NCBI GenBank assembly: GCA_002783405.1
Contig: PFGG01000009.1
Span: 1-64,000, forward strand
DNA from: a bacterium (Candidatus Blackallbacteria) CG13_big_fil_rev_8_21_14_2_50_49_14
Lineage (GTDB): Bacteria; Cyanobacteriota; Sericytochromatia; UBA7694
Reading direction: 5' to 3'
Length of the DNA stretch: 64,000 nucleotides
The notes beneath the pieces were generated by a model. The model was not told where the DNA came from. It did no database searches and saw only the letters and a list, made by a program, of their open reading frames with translations. Numbering within the stretch: position 1 is the first letter of the stretch; every line of letters starts with the position of its first letter. The position numbers were made by a program, and so were the translations under genes. Shown piece by piece: positions 1 through 8,654 of this stretch.

Positions 1-835
1 CAAGGACTTTGCGCTGGTGGGCTGGATTTTTATGAAAGACATCGATATTCATTCCAATCAGCTTTTCAGAATTAAAATCCTTAAAGACTTCGCGAATTTC
101 GTGCTGTGCTACACGAAACATTTGATAAATGGCAGGATTCATATACACAATCTGAAATTGAGGATCTGCGATCATGATATTGGTACTTACACAGTCAAGG
201 CCGGCCTTAATGCGCAAGGTGTCCATCAAGAGAACTTCTTTTTCTTTTTCTGCAATCAAAAGATTTGAAACATCTGTCCATTCCACCACATAGCCTAAAA
301 TTTCTTTTTCGCTGTTTTCTGCTTTGGCTGCAACCAGGTCAAAGGTTCTGCTGCCAATGCTGATTCTGGAGCGAAAAATTCCCGTCAAACCTTTTAAAAC
401 TTTACGTTGATGGGCAGGATTTTTGTGAAAAATGTCGATATTCGTGCCCATTAGATTTTCAGGGTCAAAATTCTTAAAAACCTCGCGAATTTCGTGCTGT
501 GCATCTTTAAACATTTGAACGATGGCTGGGTTCATATACACAATTTCAAAATTAGAATTGGCTATCATAATATTGGTCGAAACGCTTTCAAGTGCAGCGT
601 GGGTCATTTGAGATGAAACCCCACCGGTTTCTTCTTGAGATTGAACAAGGAGTTGGGCTGTTTCAATGACTTTGTTAAACTCAATCACGATATCCTGGGC
701 TGGTTCTGAGAACTTGGCTGGATCAAGTGCCAAGAATTCACCCTCATTTTTTTCAATACTTTGTCCGACTTTTTTGAGTTGGGTGACTAAAGTTTTCTTT
801 TCATTTTGGGTAAGGGCACAATCGATATTTACCAT
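1..835 (-). CDS. PAS-repeat chemoreceptor (methyl-accepting chemotaxis protein), 3' part outside window
   Basis: The reading frame opens at an ATG (833-835) and stays open for 277 codons to the window edge, so the C-terminal half is missing. Two PAS units about 130 residues apart are seen, each carrying MIA followed by IVYMNPAI and then FHKNPAHQRKVL. This is the typical N-terminal sensor of cytoplasmic or PAS-type methyl-accepting chemotaxis proteins. The two units are also alike at DNA level (about 391-560 against 1-180), so they arose by internal duplication. No membrane segment is visible in the part present. CheW lies just upstream in the same direction, 71 nt away, which supports a receptor role. 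The signalling domain itself is not visible, so a PAS-containing regulator of another kind cannot be excluded. Confidence 0.8.
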   Translation of the reverse strand, partial: MVNIDCALTQNEKKTLVTQLKKVGQSIEKNEGEFLALDPAKFSEPAQDIVIEFNKVIETAQLLVQSQEETGGVSSQMTHAALESVSTNIMIANSNFEIVYMNPAIVQMFKDAQHEIREVFKNFDPENLMGTNIDIFHKNPAHQRKVLKGLTGIFRSRISIGSRTFDLVAAKAENSEKEILGYVVEWTDVSNLLIAEKEKEVLLMDTLRIKAGLDCVSTNIMIADPQFQIVYMNPAIYQMFRVAQHEIREVFKDFNSEKLIGMNIDVFHKNPAHQRKVL

Positions 836-906
836 GGAGACGTTCTCTCTTTCACTTGATGAGTTTAATTATTTATGTTTAAGCCAGAATGTGGAAAACT
901 TGAAGT

Positions 907-1401
907 TTAAGAGACTTCAAGTAGGGCATGATGAATTTCTTTGTTATGTATGAGACAGTCTGTATCCAAAAGAATATAGACATGATCCCCGTTTTTACCA
1001 ATGCCTTTAATCACCGATTGGTTTTCTCCTCCACGCGAATATTGGGGAGGAGGATCGATACAATGAGGGGGAAGCTCAGTCACATCGTTGACCTTGTCTA
1101 CCGCAATACCGGTTAAAACATCCCCCAGCTCCAAGACAATGATGACTGTGCGATCTGAATAATCGACAGTCTGTAAATTGAAGCGGCTGCGGATATCCAT
1201 GACAGGGATAATTTTTCCACGTAAATTGATGACACCTTTGATATAGTTTGGAACATCGGGAACTTCAATTATTTTTTGAAGTCTGACAATTTCGGTGACA
1301 TAACTTACGCAGATTGCATATTCTTCATGATCAATTGAAAAAGTTAAATAAGTATCACCAATATTAATATCATCATCTTCATACAAGTCGAATTCATCCA
1401 T
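907..1401 (-). CDS. cheW: Chemotaxis coupling protein CheW
   Basis: This 164-residue protein matches the CheW fold. An acidic N-terminal extension of about 15 residues is followed by a beta-rich core with YAICVSYVTEIVR, IKGVINLRGKIIPVMDIR and a hydrophobic C-terminal strand (VYILLDTDCLI). CheW links chemoreceptors to the kinase CheA in the cytoplasmic array. It lies upstream of the PAS chemoreceptor in the same orientation and downstream of a receiver-only regulator, so the three likely form one chemotaxis transcription unit. No cheA, cheR or cheB is in the window. The ATG at 1401 is preceded by an AGGAAG purine stretch. Single-domain CheW length is about 150-170 residues, so it is complete. 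Confidence 0.95.
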   Translation of the reverse strand: MDEFDLYEDDDINIGDTYLTFSIDHEEYAICVSYVTEIVRLQKIIEVPDVPNYIKGVINLRGKIIPVMDIRSRFNLQTVDYSDRTVIIVLELGDVLTGIAVDKVNDVTELPPHCIDPPPQYSRGGENQSVIKGIGKNGDHVYILLDTDCLIHNKEIHHALLEVS

Positions 1402-1489
1402 ATATCTCTGTCTTCCTATCTGAAATATTTCGCAAATTCTTAGAAAGTAAAAATAGATTTTACAGTAGATTAGAAAAGGTAAATTGGAA

Positions 1490-2296
1490 TTAGGGGATGA
1501 GTTTGTGAATCAGCTGAAGCAGTTTTGCCCCAGACTTAATTGCAAAATCCATCGAGACAGAACCATCGGGCTTCTCGATCATGGCATCAGCCCCAAGCGC
1601 TCTGATTTCATCGGCTTTCTGGCTAGCAATTGAAGAAAGTATAATAATCTTGGCTTTGGTTAAATGGCGGGCGTGTTTGAGAAAGCTCAGACCATCCATG
1701 ACGGGCATTTCAATATCCAATAGAATCACGTCTGGCGTATAGGACTGCAAGAGTTCCAGTCCTTCTTGGCCATTTTTTGCATCGCAAATCAGACGTAAAC
1801 TGGGGTCTGTTTTTAAAAGGTTGCTGAGTACCAGCTTCATTAGAGCTGAATCATCGATCAACATGATTCTGAGGGGATCAGCTTCACTTCGCGGTTCACT
1901 GGAGAGCGTAGAAATGGAATTGACAGGAATCATTTCTGTTTCTGCATTGACTGCATGCAACAGGGTTTGAATCGAGAAGGTGTCCCGTGAAATATTGGTT
2001 TCAGGTTTTTTGATATATTTGGCCAATCTGAGCAGGGGGTGGGTATTGGTTTTTGAAAAGACGATAATTTTAACATCCTGGGCCTGAGAATCCCGAACCA
2101 GAGTTGAAAGCTCTTCTTCGGAAAGAATCTGAGGATCCAGAATCATGTATTCAGGATGACTTTGTTTGAGTTTTTCTTGAGCTGCTTGAAATGAATTCGA
2201 GACCCCAACAATTTTAAGTGCTCGCTCTTTCATTAGCATGGAACTGAGAGTCATACAATTCAGCGCACTGTCTACCAATAAAACACTTTTTGACAT
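1490..2296 (-). CDS. Two-receiver response regulator with CheB-like receiver, no output domain
   Basis: The protein has 268 residues with two receiver-like domains. The first (about 4-100) is divergent: the acidic pair is reduced to VDS, though Asp54 sits where the phosphoacceptor is expected. The second (about 143-245) is canonical, with IDDS (148-150), phosphoacceptor Asp194 in LLDIEMPVMDG and Lys242. Its sequence (LIDDSALMK, DIEMPVMDGL, ILSS, GADAMIEKP) is closest to the receiver half of the chemotaxis methylesterase CheB, and it ends just where the CheB linker would begin. No methylesterase domain follows. It may act as a phosphate sink or adaptor within the cheW/receptor unit, which lies 88 nt downstream. 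The ATG start is clear. Confidence 0.85.
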   Translation of the reverse strand: MSKSVLLVDSALNCMTLSSMLMKERALKIVGVSNSFQAAQEKLKQSHPEYMILDPQILSEEELSTLVRDSQAQDVKIIVFSKTNTHPLLRLAKYIKKPETNISRDTFSIQTLLHAVNAETEMIPVNSISTLSSEPRSEADPLRIMLIDDSALMKLVLSNLLKTDPSLRLICDAKNGQEGLELLQSYTPDVILLDIEMPVMDGLSFLKHARHLTKAKIIILSSIASQKADEIRALGADAMIEKPDGSVSMDFAIKSGAKLLQLIHKLIP

Positions 2297-2765
2297 TTTT
2301 ACTTTTAATCAACGCTTGCGTTGACTTCCCTCCTCAAATTTTAAGAAAAAACAAAGTCCGCTTTGTATTTCAGCCCTTGAACTGCTCCCTTCAGTTTGGC
2401 TTTTCACTAAAAAAACATCTTCGCTCTGGATGTATTGCTCACTAAATATCGTAGAAAAATGAAATTGTTAAATTAGAACTTATTCGAAACAAAAGATTCG
2501 CTTTCAGCATTTAAGAACTTGATTCAATTCAAGCTTTTATGAGTTCTATCTTAATCTAATCTATTGAGTCTGAAATCAGTTATGTTACAAGAATTTACAA
2601 TTATGTGACAATAATTTTGAATATATATTCTATTTACGTATATATATTTTAAAATAGTAAAAACATGCGTAAGTAATTTACTTACAAATAGATCGTTGTT
2701 TTACGTGAGCTTCTTTCTTTTCTGCTTTGAAAGGGCTGAACGTGGTAAGATGTTTCTGAAAAACT
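2297..2765. promoter_or_regulatory. AT-rich divergent intergenic region with a perfect palindrome
   Basis: This 469-nt stretch separates the chemotaxis unit (minus) from the double-kinase gene (plus), and I see no gene in it. It is markedly AT-rich, especially 2560-2700. At 2669-2685 there is a perfect 8-1-8 palindrome (GTAAGTAA, T, TTACTTAC) that would suit a dimeric regulator. An extended -10-like TGGTAAGAT lies at 2743-2751, only 15 nt before the kinase ATG. It should hold the promoters of both flanking transcription units, but no consensus -35/-10 pair with standard spacing is evident by eye. Confidence 0.5.
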
Positions 2766-5099
2766 ATGAATGAAAATGCACAGCCTCTGATTATTCAAGG
2801 CCATTACCGACTCGATCAATGTTTGGCCCAAGGCAGTGATTCAGCAACGTTTTTGGCATTCAACCAGGAAACGGAGTCCTCTTGTATTGTCAAAGAGTTG
2901 CGTTTAGGGCAATTGGAACGTTGGAAAAGACTCGAACTTTTTCGGCGAGAAGCACGAACACTCGCCAATTTGGAGCACCCTCAAATCCCCGCTTTGCTTG
3001 ATTATTTTGAAGGTGAGGGTGATTCTCAATCAGTCTACCTGGTAACCGAAAAAGTGCCAGGAATTCCTTTGAATCAAAAGATACAAGAAGGTCTGGGGCT
3101 AAGTGAGGAATTTGTTTATTTAATTGCTGTACAGGTTTTGCAGATTCTCAGTTATTTACACCATTTACACCCCCCTGTTGTTCACCGGGATCTTAAGCCT
3201 TCCAATCTGTTGCTCGATGAGGCAGGTTGTGTCTATTTGATTGATTTTGGCGGGGTTCAGGAACTCCTTCACCCTGAAGGAGGAGGGGGATCTACGATTA
3301 TAGGAACCTTTGGCTATATGGCGCCAGAACAGTACAGTGGGCGTTCTGTGCCTCAAACTGATCTCTACGGGTTGGGGGTGACCTTGATCTATCTGCTTTC
3401 AGGGCTTGAACCGCAGCAAATCCCGAATCCTGAGATGTTATTGGATTTTCGCCCTTTTGTAGAGTGTTCTGAGCGTTTCTCAAACTGGATTGAGCAATTG
3501 ATTCTGCCTTCTCTGGAGCAACGTTTTTTCAGTGCTGATGAGGCCTTGGAAGTTTTGCAAGCTATTTTACCAGTCTATACCCGAACCTTGTCTTTACCTG
3601 CCATCCAAAAAGCAACCTCTCAGGCGATTGATCGACAAGAATTGAAAGATCGCTTGCCAGAAAAAAATTCGAATGAAGAGCGTCTTTTGCCCGTTCAGAA
3701 CTGGGTTTTGTCGGTGGGAGAAGTCCTCAATGATCTCTACCAGATTGATAAAGTTCTGAGCACAGGCTCTTCTTCTGTGACCTATCGTGCCCATAAACTT
3801 TCGGTCCAGACCCCAGTCATTGTCAAAGAACTTCATTTTAACCGCATGGAACATTGGAAAGGCTATGAACTCTTTGAACGTGAAATGAGAATCCTTGAGC
3901 GAATGCGGCATGCGCGCACGCCGCGTCTCTTGGATTTTTTTGAAATTCAGCAGGCAGAACGCCATTGTTTTTATCTGGTGACCACGCTTTTGCCGGGCAT
4001 GCCCTTGCCACAAAGGCTTCGCAGTGGCTGGCGCCCCTCTGAAAATCGTCTGCGTCAATTGGCAGATCAAATGTTGGATATTCTAATCGATTTGCATGAG
4101 CGCGAGCCGCAGATCATTCATCGGGATATCAAACCTTCGAATATCCTGATTGATGAGCAGGATCATCCTGCACTTGTTGATTTTGGTGCAGTTCAGGAGA
4201 TATTAAGGGAAGAGGGCGGAGGAGGTTCTACGATTATTGGAACCTATGGCTATATGGCCCCTGAGCAATTTTGGGGGCAGGCAACCCCTCAAAGTGATCT
4301 CTATGGTTTGGGTGTTACCCTTTTGCATATTCTCTCAGGGCGTACCCCCAATGAAATGCAGAAAGCAGAAGGTTTGGGGCTTGACTTTAAAGGCTATATT
4401 CAATGCTCAGAAGGTTTACAGTGGTGGCTGAGTAAAATGGTGGCCCCTCAAGTATCAGATCGCTTTCACTCAGCGCGCGAGGCCCGTAAAAAATTAGCTG
4501 AAATTGACACCATGCGTTTTGAGCGGGGCGTGCAGGCGTATTTTCCCTTTAAACCCGATCCCGCGATAGAGGTGGAAGATACCCCTGAAAAATTGGTGAT
4601 GCATCTGATGCCCACTTACCATGATTACAAAACCTTGATGGCAGTTTTGCTGGGGGTGGATTTGGTTGGTGGTATGTTTTTCAGTGCAATACCTGGCTTG
4701 GGGCCTTTGCTGGTGATCAGTTTATTGGCTGCCAGTGGCATTTTTGTCGCCATTCATCGCAGCGAAGGTTTGCGCACCCATATGCGCATTGAACTTTCTA
4801 TGCAGGGCTTGGAGTTGCGTTCCTGGAAAGACAGCCAATTTGGTGGAACGGAACCTATTGAGAACATGACTTTGCCCCTACAGGCCATTGAAGCTTTTTC
4901 TTTAGATCAGACCATGGTTCATAATCGTCTTCAGGTTCGGATCCGGCATCATCCAACGGATCATCCCATGCTCTGTAAATCGCGGCTTCCGATTTCTCAT
5001 CAGCAGGTCAAAGCCAAATTTTTGGTGCAGAGGTTGCAGGTGGCTGTTGACCAATACCAACGCCAGCGAAAAAGACTTCAGGAAAGAAACCCGTTTTAA
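2766..5099 (+). CDS. Membrane-anchored serine/threonine protein kinase with two tandem kinase domains
   Basis: This 777-residue protein holds two full eukaryotic-type kinase domains. Domain 1 (about 14-268) has the ATP-binding Lys43 in IVKE, HRDLKPSN (140-147), DFGG (160-163) and YMAPEQY. Domain 2 (about 325-580) has Lys354, HRDIKPSN (452-459), DFGA (472-475) and YMAPEQF. Both share an activation-loop segment GGGGSTIIGT, so the pair looks like an internal duplication. Residues about 623-662 form one or two hydrophobic membrane segments, followed by a roughly 110-residue C-terminal domain without a recognised motif. The kinases probably face the cytoplasm. The DLYGLGVTL signature is common in cyanobacterial kinases. 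Its end overlaps the convergent maf gene by 4 nt. Targets are unknown. Confidence 0.93.
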   Translation: MNENAQPLIIQGHYRLDQCLAQGSDSATFLAFNQETESSCIVKELRLGQLERWKRLELFRREARTLANLEHPQIPALLDYFEGEGDSQSVYLVTEKVPGIPLNQKIQEGLGLSEEFVYLIAVQVLQILSYLHHLHPPVVHRDLKPSNLLLDEAGCVYLIDFGGVQELLHPEGGGGSTIIGTFGYMAPEQYSGRSVPQTDLYGLGVTLIYLLSGLEPQQIPNPEMLLDFRPFVECSERFSNWIEQLILPSLEQRFFSADEALEVLQAILPVYTRTLSLPAIQKATSQAIDRQELKDRLPEKNSNEERLLPVQNWVLSVGEVLNDLYQIDKVLSTGSSSVTYRAHKLSVQTPVIVKELHFNRMEHWKGYELFEREMRILERMRHARTPRLLDFFEIQQAERHCFYLVTTLLPGMPLPQRLRSGWRPSENRLRQLADQMLDILIDLHEREPQIIHRDIKPSNILIDEQDHPALVDFGAVQEILREEGGGGSTIIGTYGYMAPEQFWGQATPQSDLYGLGVTLLHILSGRTPNEMQKAEGLGLDFKGYIQCSEGLQWWLSKMVAPQVSDRFHSAREARKKLAEIDTMRFERGVQAYFPFKPDPAIEVEDTPEKLVMHLMPTYHDYKTLMAVLLGVDLVGGMFFSAIPGLGPLLVISLLAASGIFVAIHRSEGLRTHMRIELSMQGLELRSWKDSQFGGTEPIENMTLPLQAIEAFSLDQTMVHNRLQVRIRHHPTDHPMLCKSRLPISHQQVKAKFLVQRLQVAVDQYQRQRKRLQERNPF

Positions 5100-5668
5100 G
5101 CCTTTACAGCAGACAGAAGTGCTTTGACATTTTCTAAGGGCAAACCGACAATGGTATCCCAAGAACCTTCAATTTTTTCTACAAAGACCCCAGCCAATCC
5201 CTGAATGGCATAGGCTCCCGCTTTGTCCAAGGGTTCACCACTGGCGATATAATTTTGAATTTCGTCTGGGCTCAGGTCTTTCATTTTGACGCGGCTGATG
5301 GCATGGTTACTGAGCTCTTTGGGAGCTTCACCTGTCTGGATTAAGGCGACAGCTGTAATCACCTCATGCCATTGTCCGCTGAGTTTGCCTAACATACGGG
5401 CGGCGTCTTCTGCATCGGCTGGTTTTCCCAAAACCTCCTGCTGAATGACGACAACCGTATCTGAACCGAGAATTTGAGTGGGTGAAGTACAATTTTGAGC
5501 GATTAAACGTGCTTTGCGCAGAGCCAAGTCTTCAACTTGGGCAGTAAGACTTTCAAGCTTGGAATCGAAGCTCTCTTCAATATCTGCGGGCTGAACCTGA
5601 AACTCAGAAATCACTTGACTTAAGAGTTCTTTGCGACGAGGAGAGGCCGATGCCAAAATAATTTGCAT
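5096..5668 (-). CDS. maf: Maf-family nucleoside triphosphate pyrophosphatase
   Basis: The 190-residue product starts with IILASASPRRKELL, the Maf signature. It continues with an ESFDSKLE segment and LGSDTVVV, where the Asp is the likely catalytic base. Maf proteins hydrolyse non-canonical or pyrimidine nucleoside triphosphates to monophosphates and pyrophosphate in the cytoplasm, acting as housecleaning enzymes with a link to cell-division arrest. The length is normal for the family. The lipoprotein gene ends only 11 nt upstream on the same strand, so the two are probably co-transcribed. Which subfamily (dTTP/UTP or m7GTP specific) it belongs to cannot be fixed by eye. Confidence 0.95.
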   Translation of the reverse strand: MQIILASASPRRKELLSQVISEFQVQPADIEESFDSKLESLTAQVEDLALRKARLIAQNCTSPTQILGSDTVVVIQQEVLGKPADAEDAARMLGKLSGQWHEVITAVALIQTGEAPKELSNHAISRVKMKDLSPDEIQNYIASGEPLDKAGAYAIQGLAGVFVEKIEGSWDTIVGLPLENVKALLSAVKA

Positions 5669-5679
5669 GAAGAATTAAC

Positions 5680-6312
5680 TTAAAAAGCGGGGGTTTTATT
5701 GTCTGTATTTGTGCTTTGATCAGAACTGGTTTCAGATTTTTTTTCAAGGCTTGTATCGCTGTCTGTTTCAGCTGATGGAGCTGGGCTGCTGGCTGTTTCA
5801 ACACTTGAATCGCCGCCAGGGTTGGCCGCTTTTTCATTCAGATTTTGATCAATCGAGGCCTGGTTTCTCAGACTGCGGTCATTGAGCAAGGAACTGTCTG
5901 TAGGAGTTAAGGTACTGGTTGATGTGGCACTGGCTTCGCCAGAAATTAAGTCCTGGGCTTTTTGATCCATTTTTTGCTCAATTTTTTGATTGGCACTGAA
6001 GCGGCGATCATAGCTTAAGGAAGGATCCAGTTCATCACCAATCACCAATTTATCCAAATTGGCAGGTTCTGAAACCTTGTTGGGATCCAGAACGGCATTG
6101 AGTTTATCAGCGCTTTCCTGAATTTTTTGATCAATTTGCTTAAGGCGGGTTAATTTTTTTTCTTCCAGGGTATTGGCACCGGCATCTACGCTGATGGCAT
6201 TGGCGCCATCTGAACCACTGACGCCAAATGCGCCAACAGGAACACGGGTACAAGCCACCAGGGGACTGAGCGTTATCATCAGAGCACTGATCTTAATGAG
6301 CTGGTTTTTCAT
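5680..6312 (-). CDS. Ser/Asp-rich lipoprotein of unknown function
   Basis: This protein of 210 residues starts with a classic lipoprotein signal peptide. Two lysines come early, followed by a hydrophobic stretch and the lipobox LVAC with Cys21. After it comes a low-complexity region rich in Ser, Asp, Thr, Ala and Lys, with two short helical repeats (KKLTRLKQIDQKIQ and FSANQKIEQKMDQKAQ) that may be coiled coil. No enzymatic motif is seen. It is likely a periplasmic or surface lipoprotein tethered to a membrane. It precedes maf by 11 nt and probably shares its transcript, although no functional link is evident. An extended -10 box upstream supports the start of transcription here. Confidence 0.8.
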   Translation of the reverse strand: MKNQLIKISALMITLSPLVACTRVPVGAFGVSGSDGANAISVDAGANTLEEKKLTRLKQIDQKIQESADKLNAVLDPNKVSEPANLDKLVIGDELDPSLSYDRRFSANQKIEQKMDQKAQDLISGEASATSTSTLTPTDSSLLNDRSLRNQASIDQNLNEKAANPGGDSSVETASSPAPSAETDSDTSLEKKSETSSDQSTNTDNKTPAF

Positions 6313-6344
6313 GACCGTTTTCCTTTACTTAAACACTACTTAAT

Positions 6345-6353
6345 ATTATACCA
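6345..6353 (-). promoter_or_regulatory. Extended -10 promoter of the lipoprotein-maf unit
   Basis: On the minus strand TGGTATAAT reads from 6353 to 6345, a perfect -10 hexamer with the TGn extension. This places a transcription start near 6338 and gives a leader of about 25 nt before the ATG at 6312. The -35 region has only a weak match, which is normal for extended -10 promoters. Confidence 0.6.
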
Positions 6354-6397
6354 CGAGCTATCCCATACAAGACCCAGGTGGAAATTTGAACAGGGGG

Positions 6398-6421
6398 GAA
6401 TCTTAAGAAATCCTAAGATTC
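6398..6421. repeat. Inverted repeat between divergent genes (operator candidate)
   Basis: GAATCTTA and TAAGATTC form an 8-bp inverted repeat with an 8-nt spacer, followed on the plus strand by TTTTC. It lies between the lipoprotein promoter (minus) and the unknown gene starting at 6503 (plus). It could be a weak terminator-like hairpin or, more likely given the divergent layout, a regulator binding site. There is no direct evidence for either role. Confidence 0.35.
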
Positions 6422-6502
6422 TTTTCATGCAAAATTTAGATAAGCTTGCTTAAACTGAGAAAATATTGAGTCTGAAAAATACAAACTCAGGGGTAAATGC
6501 AC

Positions 6503-7261
6503 ATGAAATCTATATCTGCAAGTATGAAACGGGTACAAAAAGAATTGCTTGAAAGTTTAGGGGCTGAATTGGTCTCTGTCTATATTCGACCTGGCGAATC
6601 CGTAGAAAAGGATAAGTATCTTGTTTTGCTTTATGACGCAAGTGTTTCACATTTGAGAAGCCTGCGGCCGCTACTCGAGAAATATAAAAATCTTGGCAGT
6701 TTTCAGTTTATGGGTTATCAGGAGATGCTCAGCATGCTGACCGTTTCATCTCTGGACGTTGTAAATTGGTATTTTGGGGGAATCTCCTTATTGGAGGACG
6801 ATATTCTTGCGCATTATCGGATTCACTTGGGTAATTTATGCGATCAATTGGAAATTGCTTTACACAAAGAGTCCTCACAATTTCGCCATGAAATTTTAAT
6901 GGCAGACACGAAACGAAAAGAAACCCAGGCCTTAAATCGCTCCTGGATGCGCTTTGAAGCCTCTATTTTACCCGGTCTGTATTGTGTGAGTGGCGTTGGT
7001 TCAGACCTGCATCAATTGGAATCTGCCTTTTCCTTAGCGGAGGAAGGCTTTCTCTGCGCTCTGGCAAAGGATCTCCAAGAGAAATCATTCCTTGCAGATG
7101 AAATCTGCCTGCAGAAATGGGAAGAGAGTTTATTGCACTTGACCTATCAAATGGAGGTCTTTGCTGGGTATTTGGCAGAAGATGAATTGGCGCTCAGAAA
7201 TCTGAATCTAACTTTGTTTCCTGCAGAGCCAGGGCTTCAAAATTTACGCTCGGTAAGCTGA
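6503..7261 (+). CDS. Unknown protein with weak nucleotidyltransferase-like N-terminus
   Basis: I do not recognise this protein. From the chosen start it has 252 residues. The N-terminal third alternates helix and strand (LVSVYIRPG, YLVLLYDAS, then a helix) in a way that loosely recalls small nucleotidyltransferase domains, but the GSxxxGxxxxxSDxD signature is absent. The rest is helical and soluble, with no signal peptide. An upstream ATG at 6497 is in frame, but the AGGGG ribosome-binding site (6489-6493) is better spaced for 6503. The last 68 nt overlap the 3' end of the convergent histidine kinase gene, an unusually long overlap. It is monocistronic. Confidence 0.75.
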   Translation: MKSISASMKRVQKELLESLGAELVSVYIRPGESVEKDKYLVLLYDASVSHLRSLRPLLEKYKNLGSFQFMGYQEMLSMLTVSSLDVVNWYFGGISLLEDDILAHYRIHLGNLCDQLEIALHKESSQFRHEILMADTKRKETQALNRSWMRFEASILPGLYCVSGVGSDLHQLESAFSLAEEGFLCALAKDLQEKSFLADEICLQKWEESLLHLTYQMEVFAGYLAEDELALRNLNLTLFPAEPGLQNLRSVS

Positions 7262-8654
7262 CTCTAAAACAAGAGCCCGCAAGCAACTGGCTAAAAACTT
7301 TGATTTCTCCCGCATGCCAATTTAAAACTTCTTTCACGATTGGCAGTCCCAAACCTGTTCCTCCTTGGCTGCGGTTGCGATCGGGCTCAAGACGATAAAA
7401 TCGTTCGAAGATATGCGGGAGTTTGTCTTCTGGGATGCCGGGCCCTTGATCTTGAATTTCAATATGGGCTTGCTGATCTTGAGCATAGGAAATGATTTTG
7501 ACTTCTTTTTCTGGGGGGCTGTAGCGCAGCGCATTATCGATTAAATTAATAAAGACCCGTTGCAGTGCCGCTTTTTCACCTTTGACCCAAAGCTCCTCGT
7601 GACTGGGCAAAAATACCAGTTGGGGATGCAGCATTTGGCGCGCCTCATAGACTTCCTGCAAAAGTTTGTTGATTTCCAGCTCTTCTTGATGAGGGGCTGT
7701 TTGGCGTGTTTTAGCCAAAAGCAACATGTCTTCTACCAAGGCTGAAAGCCTTTCAGATTCCTGACGTATAATTCCCAACCCTTCTTCGAGTATTTCAGGA
7801 TGTGTGGCCCCCCGTTTTAAAAGCAATTCGGCATGGCCTTGAATGGCTGTTAAGGGGGAACGCAATTCATGCGAAGCATCGGCCAGGAAATCCTGTTGTT
7901 TGATCAGTAGCTCCTGGATTTTGTGCAAAAGAGCATTGAAACTCCGAGCCAGCATACCAATCGGGTCGGGTGGCAAGCCCTGGGTTTTAAGATCTGTCAG
8001 GGTGCCTGTCGAGATCATCTGATCGACGGCACTGCTCAGAGATACCAAGGGTTTAAGTGCCTGTTGGGAAAAAAGATTGGCAAGAAAAAAGGTAAGTATC
8101 AGGGTAAGCATCAGACTGACAAGCCAAAATACAAGCAATTGTTTAATAAAATAATTATTTTCAAGCAGTGAAACAGCGACCCGCACAGTGCCTAGATTTT
8201 GATTCCTCACCTGGAGCTGGCTTTCCTGAATGAGAACGGGAATAGCTTTAAAATCTTTTATTTTGAGATATTGGGTGATTTTTTCGTTAGATTGGGGCAA
8301 GGTTTCGTTTTTGAGGTTGGCCGAAGCAGCAATTAAATCCCCTTGGGGGCCTCTGATTTCTAAGAAAAAACCACTTTCTATTTCTAGCCCCTCTTTATTT
8401 AAGAGGTAACGGCTGGTATTATCCAATATTTCTTGTACTTTATCAGGATTGTGTAAATCTAAACTTATTTCTGGATTTTTGAGCGCCAAAAAATCTATAA
8501 AACTTTGAATCCTCTGGGTGATTTCTTCTCCTTCGCGTTGTGCCAGCATTAAAAAATGCTGTTGCATGGCCCAACCAATTAAAAGATTGGGAATGACGAG
8601 GATTAAAACCGCCAAAATGAAAAAGAAGAGGAAAAGTCTTTTTCGAAGCGTCAT
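7194..8654 (-). CDS. Membrane sensor histidine kinase (HAMP, HisKA, HATPase)
   Basis: The 486-residue protein has a transmembrane helix at about 6-28 and a periplasmic sensor region of about 140 residues. A second helix (about 173-195) leads into a HAMP linker. The HisKA dimerisation domain carries phospho-accepting His262 in ASHELRSPL. The HATPase domain has NLIDNALRYSP, DQGPGIPE, FERFYR and GGTGLGLPIV. It is therefore complete and likely active. It is the third gene of an operon (upp, regulator, kinase), and its start overlaps the stop of the OmpR-type partner by 4 nt, which identifies the cognate pair. The sensed signal is unknown. The domain layout resembles the ArlS/CutS-like EnvZ subfamily. 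Confidence 0.95.
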   Translation of the reverse strand: MTLRKRLFLFFFILAVLILVIPNLLIGWAMQQHFLMLAQREGEEITQRIQSFIDFLALKNPEISLDLHNPDKVQEILDNTSRYLLNKEGLEIESGFFLEIRGPQGDLIAASANLKNETLPQSNEKITQYLKIKDFKAIPVLIQESQLQVRNQNLGTVRVAVSLLENNYFIKQLLVFWLVSLMLTLILTFFLANLFSQQALKPLVSLSSAVDQMISTGTLTDLKTQGLPPDPIGMLARSFNALLHKIQELLIKQQDFLADASHELRSPLTAIQGHAELLLKRGATHPEILEEGLGIIRQESERLSALVEDMLLLAKTRQTAPHQEELEINKLLQEVYEARQMLHPQLVFLPSHEELWVKGEKAALQRVFINLIDNALRYSPPEKEVKIISYAQDQQAHIEIQDQGPGIPEDKLPHIFERFYRLEPDRNRSQGGTGLGLPIVKEVLNWHAGEIKVFSQLLAGSCFRVSLPSVNFEALALQETKLDSDF

